This document shows positions 1 through 4,863 of a DNA stretch of 9,256 bases, in pieces (within the stretch, counting starts at the first letter, position 1; each line of letters opens with the position of its first letter). The notes below the pieces were generated by a model, which was not told the DNA's origin, made no database searches, and worked only from the letters and a program-made list of their open reading frames with translations. Both the position numbers and the translations under genes were made by a program. The DNA lies in NCBI GenBank assembly GCA_004211235.1, contig SEEY01000112.1:1-9256 (forward strand), written 5' to 3'. Source of the stretch: Rubrivivax sp. GTDB lineage: Bacteria > Pseudomonadota > Gammaproteobacteria > Burkholderiales > Burkholderiaceae.

Positions 1-74
1 GCGGCGGCGGCGCGGGCCGGCGTGGATGTCTTCATCAACGCGCGCTGCGACGTCTGGCTCAGGCGCCTGGCGCC
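1..74 (+). repeat. 74-bp direct repeat, copy 1 (of 177-250)
   Basis: These bases are identical to 177-250 at an offset of 176 bp. Identity stops at base 75 (c here, g at 251). Copy 1 begins at the window edge, so the true repeat may extend further left. Read in its own frame it encodes the same lyase segment as copy 2, including an INARCDVWL stretch, and then hits a TGA stop at 79-81. The copy is coding sequence of the neighbouring gene, not a mobile element. Confidence 0.95.
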
Positions 75-75
75 C

Positions 76-113
76 CCTTGATCGCCTCGAACTTGCGCGC
101 CAGCAGGGCCGGC
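76..113 (-). repeat. 38-bp inverted copy of 140-177
   Basis: Bases 76-113 are the reverse complement of 140-177 with a single mismatch (91 against 162), leaving a 26-nt spacer at 114-139. Base 75 belongs neither to the direct repeat nor to this inverted copy. The inner end is the self-complementary hexamer GCCGGC (108-113, paired with 140-145). That hexamer also encodes the Ala-Gly expected just before the family's INLEDG motif, so the breakpoint lies inside a 6-bp palindrome. The source segment is ordinary coding sequence of the lyase gene. Confidence 0.95.
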
Positions 114-593
114 ATCAACCTGGAGGACGGCAGCGACGCGCCGGCCCTGCTGGCGCGCAAGATCGAGGCGATCAAGGCGGCGGCGGCGCGGGCCGGCGTG
201 GATGTCTTCATCAACGCGCGCTGCGACGTCTGGCTCAGGCGCCTGGCGCCGGGGCGCGAGGTGGAGGAGGTGCTGCTGCGGGCGCGCGACTACCTGGCCG
301 CCGGCGCGGACGGCCTGTTCGCGGCCGGCGTCACGGCGGTGGGCGACATCGAGGCGCTGGTTGCCGGCCAGCCCCTGCCGCTGAACGTGATGGCACGGCC
401 TGCGCTGCCCGGCCTGTCCGAGCTGCAGCGCCTGGGCGTGCGCCGCATCAGCGCCGGCAGCGCCATTGCCGAGGCGGCCTGGGGGCGGTCACGGCAGGCG
501 GCGGAAGGCTTCCTCGCCGCGGGTGCCGGTGCCGGCTTGTTCGACGGCGCGACGCCCTATCCGCAGATCAATGCGGGATTCAGTCAGGGCTGA
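78..593 (+). CDS. Isocitrate lyase/PEP mutase family protein, C-terminal part with scrambled 5' end
   Basis: This belongs to the PrpB/PEP-phosphonomutase-like branch of the isocitrate lyase superfamily, whose TIM-barrel enzymes cleave or rearrange C-C or C-P bonds of small 2-oxo/hydroxy acids. Counting from the TTG at 78, family hallmarks are AGINLEDG (residues 11-18), INARCD (45-50, matching the usual NAR-T-D substrate loop), AGADGLF (75-81), PLNVM (101-105) and RRISAGSA (122-129). Usual length is about 250-290 residues; about 160 genuine ones remain. The first barrel strands and the metal-binding Asp motif are missing. Residues before AG at 11 come from an inverted copy of downstream sequence, so the TTG start is not a true start. 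The frame stays open to the left edge. The stop overlaps the convergent secreted-protein gene by 14 nt. Exact substrate cannot be told. The family call is firm; whether the gene is broken in the cell or only in the assembly is open. Confidence 0.8.
   Translation: MIASNLRASRAGINLEDGSDAPALLARKIEAIKAAAARAGVDVFINARCDVWLRRLAPGREVEEVLLRARDYLAAGADGLFAAGVTAVGDIEALVAGQPLPLNVMARPALPGLSELQRLGVRRISAGSAIAEAAWGRSRQAAEGFLAAGAGAGLFDGATPYPQINAGFSQG
177..250 (+). repeat. 74-bp direct repeat, copy 2
   Basis: This is the second copy of the repeat at 1-74, in the reading frame of the intact C-terminal part of the isocitrate lyase/PEP mutase family gene. It continues smoothly into the rest of that gene, so it is taken as the native copy. 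Confidence 0.95.
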
Positions 594-1248
594 CGGAAAC
601 GCGCAACTGCAGCTCGCGCTCCGGCTGGCCGGCCGCGTCGCGGCTGCTCAGGGTGCCGCGAGGCGCGGGTGGCAAGCCGCCACCGCCCGTCCGTGCAACG
701 GTCTGCCAGCGCTCCAGCGCCAGGTCGAGCGTCGACTGGAAGGCGTTGTCGCCGTCCTGCACGCTGAACTCGACGCGCACCGGCGCACGGCCCCCGGGCC
801 AGGCCGGCGTGACGCTGAAGGCCTGCGTGACGCGGCGTTCGCCCTGGCGCGGCTGCGCGTAGAGGCGCCGGGCGGCGCTGGCGGCCGGGCCTGTTGCGGC
901 CGCGGCGGGGTCCAGTTCGACGACGGCGTCCACCCACTGCAGCGGCTCGCGCGTCGTGAGTTGCAGGCTGGCGCGGTCGCCGTTGCGCACCCGCAGGCGT
1001 TGCACCGGCGGCGGCGCGGCGGCAGCCGTGGAGGTGACCACGCCCGGCCCGCGCGGCGACACCGCGCCCGCCGTGCCGATGACGACGGCGCCGTCGCGCA
1101 CACCGGCCTGCGCTGCCGGCGGCAGGGCGCTGTCCACCCAGCGCAACTCGACGAGCAGCGGCACGGCCGGCGGCGCGGCCAGCGCCGGCAACGGCAACGT
1201 CAACGGCAGCAGCAAGGCAATCAGGGCGGGCAGCGCGAGGCGTTCCAT
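580..1248 (-). CDS. Secreted protein of unknown function (222 aa)
   Basis: The product has a clear Sec signal peptide: a short charged start (MER), a long Leu/Pro/Ala core, and an ALA site predicting cleavage after residue 24. The mature part is rich in Ala, Pro, Arg and Val, has no cysteine, and alternates short beta-strand-like stretches with Pro/Ala linkers. I do not recognise a named domain. The segments VELRWVDS (about 33-40) and VRNGDRASLQL (about 87-97) faintly recall beta-sandwich modules of envelope proteins, but this is only an impression. Its ATG lies 10 bp after the exporter gene's stop and has no strong ribosome binding site, suggesting translation coupled to that gene. The 3' end overlaps the convergent lyase gene by 14 nt, leaving no room for a separate terminator. 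It is likely periplasmic or envelope-located. Confidence 0.85.
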   Translation of the reverse strand: MERLALPALIALLLPLTLPLPALAAPPAVPLLVELRWVDSALPPAAQAGVRDGAVVIGTAGAVSPRGPGVVTSTAAAAPPPVQRLRVRNGDRASLQLTTREPLQWVDAVVELDPAAAATGPAASAARRLYAQPRQGERRVTQAFSVTPAWPGGRAPVRVEFSVQDGDNAFQSTLDLALERWQTVARTGGGGLPPAPRGTLSSRDAAGQPERELQLRVSVSPD

Positions 1249-1258
1249 GCCGCCCAGC

Positions 1259-2158
1259 TTAGCCCTGTGCCGGCTTGCTCCGCCACTGCAAAAGGCGGGG
1301 CCCGAACAGGTTGATCGCCAGACCGGCCATCACCAGCGCGGCAGCAATGAGCTTCCAGGCGGGCAGGGCCTCGCCCAGCAGCGCCGCGGCAGCACCCATG
1401 CCGAACACCGGCACCAGCAAGGCCATCGGCACGATGCGCGCCGCGGGGTGGCGCGTCAGCAGCCAGGCCCAGCAGCCGTAACCGAACAGCGTGTTGGCGA
1501 AGCTTTGCCAGACCACGGCGGCCCAGGTGCCGGCATCGGCGGCGGCGAGCGCGGTCTGGATGCGCGCCGGCCCGTCGACGAACCAGGCCAGCACCAGCAG
1601 CGGCGGCACGGCGAAGGCACTGCTCCAGACCACATAGGCCAGCATGTTGACGTTGCCGGCACGCTTGCCCACGAGGTTGCCGCAGGCCCAGGAGAAGGCC
1701 GCGGCGAGCACCATGGCCAGGCCGAGCGGCGTGGTGGTGCCATCGGTGTGGGCCACGATGACGGCGATGCCCGCCACGGCCAGCGCCAGGCCGGCCCACT
1801 GCGCCGGCAACACCCGTTCGCCCGCCAGCCGCACCGCCAGCAGCAGCGTGAAGAAGACCTGCGTCTGGATCACCAGCGACGCCAGCCCGGGCGAGATCTC
1901 GCTGCGCATCGCGAGATACAGCAGCCCGAACTGGCCGACGGCGACGAACAGGCCATAGCCCGCCAGGTTGCGCCAGCCGACCGCCGGCCGCGCGAGGAAG
2001 AAGCAGGCCGGCACGAAGGCGATGGCGAAGCGCAGCACCGCGAGCGTCATCGGCGGCATGACGGCCAGCGCGTATTTGATGACGACGAAGTTGCTGCCCC
2101 AGATGGCGACGATGGCGACGGCGAGCAGCAGGTGGCGAAGGGGCAGGGAGTGGGTCAT
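1259..2158 (-). CDS. eamA: EamA-family (DMT) exporter, EamA-like
   Basis: This is an inner-membrane carrier of the drug/metabolite transporter superfamily, 299 residues, with about ten hydrophobic helices arranged as two EamA repeats (about residues 8-137 and 146-287). It resembles the E. coli O-acetylserine/cysteine exporter EamA from memory along its length: WGSNFVVIK at 20-28, a GLASLVIQTQ-type helix at 91-100, AAAFSWACGN at 152-161, and LLVPVFGM at 247-254 with a Gly-Glu pair at 262-263. That suggests export of cysteine-pathway metabolites or other small amino-acid-like compounds; the actual substrate is inferred. The ATG at 2158 gives the expected length, but no strong Shine-Dalgarno sequence precedes it. 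A 75-bp gap separates it from the cyclase gene upstream, and the secreted-protein gene follows after 10 bp. Confidence 0.9.
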   Translation of the reverse strand: MTHSLPLRHLLLAVAIVAIWGSNFVVIKYALAVMPPMTLAVLRFAIAFVPACFFLARPAVGWRNLAGYGLFVAVGQFGLLYLAMRSEISPGLASLVIQTQVFFTLLLAVRLAGERVLPAQWAGLALAVAGIAVIVAHTDGTTTPLGLAMVLAAAFSWACGNLVGKRAGNVNMLAYVVWSSAFAVPPLLVLAWFVDGPARIQTALAAADAGTWAAVVWQSFANTLFGYGCWAWLLTRHPAARIVPMALLVPVFGMGAAAALLGEALPAWKLIAAALVMAGLAINLFGPRLLQWRSKPAQG

Positions 2159-2233
2159 GTGTTCAAGGCGATTGCGGGCCGCGGCGCGGTCTGCAGGACC
2201 GGTCAGCGTAGGCCCTCGACGAGGCGCCCAGGA

Positions 2234-3349
2234 TCAGTCGGCGCAGATCCGGTCACGGCCTTCGGCCTTGGCCTGGTAGAGCAGCTGGTCGGCCCGTGCG
2301 AGCGTCTGGGCGAGCGTGTCGCCCCGGTGGTGGGCCGTGAGGCCGATGGAGACGGTCACCGAGAGCTGCACGCCGTTGCCGACGTCCGTGGTGAGGTCGG
2401 CCACGCGCAGGCGCAGCCTTTCCATGCCCACCAGCGCGAGCGGCATGCCGGTGTCGGGCAGCAGCACGAGGAACTCTTCGCCGCCCCAGCGGGCGATCAC
2501 GTCGGTGGCGCGCAGGGCGGCCTGGCCCGTCTCGGCAAAGGCGCGCAGCACGAGGTCGCCGGCCGCGTGGCCATGCTGGTCGTTGACGCGCTTGAAGTGG
2601 TCCAGGTCGAGAACGGCAATGCAGAAGTCGTGGCCGTGTCGCAGCGAGCGCAGCAGCTCCTGGTCCATCAGCGCCTGCATCTGGCGGCGGTTGGGCAGGT
2701 CGGTGAGTTCGTCGCGCGTGGCGATGGCCTGCAGCTGGGCGAGCGCCCGGGCCAGCTCCTGGCGCTGGTCCGACAGGCGGCGGCGGATGCGGCTCAACCT
2801 TGCCGTCAGCACCGCGACGGCGGGCAGCATGCAGGCCAGCATGACGAAATGGCCGATCTCGACGGCCGGCGGGTAGGCGGCCGGTTGCAGCACGGCCATG
2901 GTGGCCATGGCCAGGCCGAAGGCCGCCAGTGCGAAGAGGCTCAGCGCGTAGGCGCTGCGGGCGCGCAGCTGGAACATGCCGAACATGAGGATCAGCGTCA
3001 GCACCGGAAAGCAGGTGCCGCGCAGCGGCCCGGCCTGCGCGTATCCCAGTGCCGCGGCGCTGATGGCGAAGGCGATCTGATGGCCGGTGAGGGATGGATC
3101 GGCTGCACGCAGCGACCAGCCGCTGCGGATGGCGCCGTAGAAGAAGGCCATGCCGCCCAGCGAATAGGCCGTCCAGCCCCACAGAAGCTGGCTGCGCTGG
3201 CCGCCGCGCAGGTGCACGGCGTAGTGCAGCACGACGATGCTGATCAGCATCAGCAACAGGGCCAGCGAGGTCTGGCGCAGGCGCAGCCGCTGGACGGGCT
3301 CGTGCCCGAGCCAGAGATCACCGAGCCGGCGCAGGTGTGACATTGCCAT
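2234..3349 (-). CDS. Membrane-bound diguanylate cyclase (GGDEF, with I-site)
   Basis: This enzyme makes the second messenger c-di-GMP from two GTP. An in-frame TTG at 3358 would give 374 residues; the ATG at 3349 (371 residues) is preferred, and another ATG lies at 3343. In the 374-residue numbering, about six hydrophobic segments (roughly 31-49, 57-77, 92-108, 115-130, 136-158, 166-185) form an N-terminal membrane sensor that I cannot assign to a named module. A short charged, helical linker (about 186-214) follows. The GGDEF domain starts at DELTDLPNRR (216-225) and continues with DLDHFKRVND. Its active-site signature is GGEEF (292-296). The inhibitory RxxD motif (RATD, 283-286) sits exactly five residues before it, so both catalysis and product feedback inhibition are predicted. 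There is no EAL domain. The phosphoesterase gene lies 72 bp upstream and the exporter gene 75 bp downstream, all co-directional. Confidence 0.93.
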   Translation of the reverse strand: MAMSHLRRLGDLWLGHEPVQRLRLRQTSLALLLMLISIVVLHYAVHLRGGQRSQLLWGWTAYSLGGMAFFYGAIRSGWSLRAADPSLTGHQIAFAISAAALGYAQAGPLRGTCFPVLTLILMFGMFQLRARSAYALSLFALAAFGLAMATMAVLQPAAYPPAVEIGHFVMLACMLPAVAVLTARLSRIRRRLSDQRQELARALAQLQAIATRDELTDLPNRRQMQALMDQELLRSLRHGHDFCIAVLDLDHFKRVNDQHGHAAGDLVLRAFAETGQAALRATDVIARWGGEEFLVLLPDTGMPLALVGMERLRLRVADLTTDVGNGVQLSVTVSIGLTAHHRGDTLAQTLARADQLLYQAKAEGRDRICAD

Positions 3350-3421
3350 GGTCTGCAAGCCTAACGCGGCTGTGGAGCGGGGTCTTGCACGGCGCGTGTG
3401 CGGCGGTTCTTGTTCACGCCG

Positions 3422-4159
3422 TCAGCCCACGTAGCCGGTCAGCAAGGCGCGCTGCCATTCCGGACGGTCATTGCGCAGTGCCAGCGCCGCCATGGCCCGG
3501 TGGTCGTAGGGCACCGCATGCTGGCTGCAGTGCCAGGTGCCGGCGATGCGCTCAACGACGGCGTAATTGGCATCCGGCGTGCCGCGCTCGACGACGTAAC
3601 GCACGGGCGCGTCGTCCACATAGGCCTGCAGGCCGACGCTGCCAGGGTTCACGATGACCTGGCCGCCGGCCGTGCGCAGGCTGCGCGGCACATGGCTGTG
3701 GCCGCAGGCGATGAGGCCGCTGGCCTGGCCCGACAGCCGCTCGGCGACCTCGGCCGCGCTGGCGAGCCGCAGCGCGCCGTGGGCCGGCGTTTCCAGGAAG
3801 TGCTCGCAGTCGCTGCGCGGCGTGCCGTGGCACAGGAAGATGTCGGGCGCCCATTGCCACATCGGTTGCAGCGTGCGCACCCAGGCCAGCTCCGCGGCGC
3901 CGAGCGTGGACAGCGCATGCCCGTCGGACAGGCCGCCGGTTTCGGGCTGCCACTCGAGGATCTGGCGCTCGTGGTTGCCGGCCAGCACGGGCCAGCCGGA
4001 GGCCATCAGCCACTGCGCCGTCTCGCGCGGCAGCAGCGGGCCGGAGAGGTTGTCGCCCAGGCAGAGCACCTGGTCGACGCCCTGGCGGTGGATGTCGGCG
4101 GCGACGGCTTCGAGGGCGGGCAGGTTGCCGTGGATGTCGGAGACGAGGGCGATGCGCAT
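3422..4159 (-). CDS. Metallophosphoesterase, YfcE-like
   Basis: This is a dinuclear-metal phosphoesterase of the calcineurin-like superfamily (Metallophos_2/YfcE type), 245 residues, without signal peptide or membrane helix, so cytoplasmic. All metal and catalytic motifs are in order: DIHGN (8-12), GDN (35-37), GNHE (61-64), CHGTP (110-114), GHSH (153-156) and NPGSVG (171-176). Known relatives hydrolyse phosphodiesters in vitro; the physiological substrate here cannot be read from sequence. The ATG lies only 4 bp beyond the stop of the Lrp-type regulator gene and no good Shine-Dalgarno is present, so translational coupling with the regulator is likely. The diguanylate cyclase gene follows on the same strand 72 bp later. 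A role in degrading a nucleotide signal is possible but unproven; this fold is not a known c-di-GMP hydrolase family. Confidence 0.92.
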   Translation of the reverse strand: MRIALVSDIHGNLPALEAVAADIHRQGVDQVLCLGDNLSGPLLPRETAQWLMASGWPVLAGNHERQILEWQPETGGLSDGHALSTLGAAELAWVRTLQPMWQWAPDIFLCHGTPRSDCEHFLETPAHGALRLASAAEVAERLSGQASGLIACGHSHVPRSLRTAGGQVIVNPGSVGLQAYVDDAPVRYVVERGTPDANYAVVERIAGTWHCSQHAVPYDHRAMAALALRNDRPEWQRALLTGYVG

Positions 4160-4163
4160 AAGG

Positions 4164-4646
4164 TCAGAATTCCAGATGGCCGAGCGGCAAGGCGCCGCCC
4201 GCCTTGACCTCTCCGAGCGAGAAGCTGGTGTGGATGTCTTTCACATTGGGCAGCTTCAGCAGCGTGTTGATGGAAAAGCGCGAGAAGGCGTCGAGGTCCG
4301 TCGCCATCACCTGCAGCTCGAAGGTGCCGGTGCCCGAGATGTAGTGGCAGGCCACGACCTCGGGCAGCTGGCGGATCGCATCTTCCAGCGCCTGGGTGGC
4401 CGAGGCCGCGCTGCGCTCCGCATCGACGCGCACGAAGGCCAGCACGCCCAGGCCGATCTTGCGGCGGTCCAGCTCGGCGCGGTAGCCGGTGATGTAGCCC
4501 TGCTCCTCCAGCCACTTGACGCGCCGCCAGGTCGGCGCAGCCGACAGGCCGATGCGCTGGGCCAGTTCGGCGTTGGACTGACGCGCGTCGCGCTGCAGTT
4601 CAGCCAGGATGGCGATGTGATATCGGTCGAGAGCGTCGGAACTCAT
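4164..4646 (-). CDS. Lrp/AsnC-family transcriptional regulator
   Basis: This is a 160-residue one-component regulator of the feast/famine family. The N-terminal winged helix-turn-helix spans about residues 5-55 (LDRYHIAILAELQRD, then NAELAQRIGLS, with recognition helix around 36-47). The C-terminal RAM ligand-binding and oligomerisation domain spans about 66-142, with the family's typical VVACHYISGTGTFELQV segment at 97-113. Length is normal. The ATG at 4646 is supported by AAGGG six bases upstream. The gene is divergent from the indolepyruvate oxidoreductase across a 217-bp region containing several dyads, so it probably controls that gene and itself in response to an amino acid or its oxo acid. 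The phosphoesterase gene follows after 4 bp. Family assignment is firm; target and effector are inferred from position. Confidence 0.93.
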   Translation of the reverse strand: MSSDALDRYHIAILAELQRDARQSNAELAQRIGLSAAPTWRRVKWLEEQGYITGYRAELDRRKIGLGVLAFVRVDAERSAASATQALEDAIRQLPEVVACHYISGTGTFELQVMATDLDAFSRFSINTLLKLPNVKDIHTSFSLGEVKAGGALPLGHLEF

Positions 4647-4652
4647 GGTTTG

Positions 4653-4657
4653 CCCTT
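4653..4657 (-). promoter_or_regulatory. Ribosome binding site of the Lrp-type regulator
   Basis: On the - strand this reads AAGGG, six bases before the ATG at 4646. It supports that ATG as the start. Confidence 0.7.
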
Positions 4658-4662
4658 GCGAG

Positions 4663-4677
4663 CGAATCGGCGATTCG
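4663..4677. promoter_or_regulatory. 15-bp palindrome, candidate Lrp-type operator
   Basis: CGAATCG and CGATTCG form perfect 7-bp arms around one central base. The site sits 17 bp before the regulator's ATG, just upstream of its ribosome binding site, and begins the A/T-richer part of the intergenic region. Lrp/AsnC dimers bind roughly 15-bp dyads and commonly autoregulate, so an operator is plausible. Assignment to this regulator is inference. Confidence 0.45.
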
Positions 4678-4848
4678 AAATGAACGCAATTGTCGCTTTA
4701 ACGCAAGGATCTTGCTGCAAGCGCCCGTTTTCAGGGCGAACGGGAAAGCACCCGGCGCAGGCCTTTCCCTACACTGACCGGCCCGGCCATACTGGCCGTG
4801 CGCCCGCGCGCCAGGCCCCACAAGGGTCGCCCCGGCGGGCCGTCCAAT

Positions 4849-4854
4849 CAGGAG
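4849..4854 (+). promoter_or_regulatory. Ribosome binding site deciding the oxidoreductase start
   Basis: CAGGAG lies nine bases before the ATG at 4864. An in-frame upstream start at 4798 would add 22 residues that are Arg/Pro/Gly-rich and unlike the family. The site therefore favours 4864. Confidence 0.75.
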
Positions 4855-4863
4855 CTCCAGCCG

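Larger units (their letters stand above)
4647..4863. promoter_or_regulatory. Divergent control region between Lrp-type regulator and oxidoreductase
   Basis: These 217 bp separate two divergently transcribed genes. The half near the regulator (about 4660-4715) is visibly richer in A/T than its surroundings. It contains a 15-bp palindrome (4663-4677), a direct repeat AACGCAA (4683-4689 and 4700-4706, 17 bp apart), and dyads GCAAG-3-CTTGC (4703-4715), CCCGTT/AACGGG (4724-4729 with 4739-4744) and CGGCCA-3-TGGCCG (4784-4798). A TACACT at 4770-4775 could be a -10 box for the oxidoreductase, but I see no good -35 at the right distance. Promoters for both genes must lie here or very near; exact positions are not determined. 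Confidence 0.6.

Noticed and set aside
1..250. The left-edge repeats as an insertion sequence end, attachment site or CRISPR-like array
   Set aside because: The repeated and inverted segments are both coding sequence of the adjacent lyase gene, there are just two copies, and there is no transposase, regular spacer or target-site duplication.
2187..2201. Short dyad CGGTC-5-GACCG between the cyclase and exporter genes as a terminator or operator
   Set aside because: Only five-base arms in GC-rich DNA with no T-tract or promoter context, so chance is likely.
956..3340. A 794-codon open frame on the + strand opposite the secreted protein, exporter and cyclase genes
   Set aside because: It runs antisense to three separate real genes and their gaps, is dominated by Gln, Gly, Arg and His, and has no recognisable motif or ribosome binding site.
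4770..4775. TACACT as a defined -10 promoter box for the oxidoreductase
   Set aside because: No acceptable -35 hexamer lies 16-18 bp upstream. It is mentioned only as a possibility within the control region.
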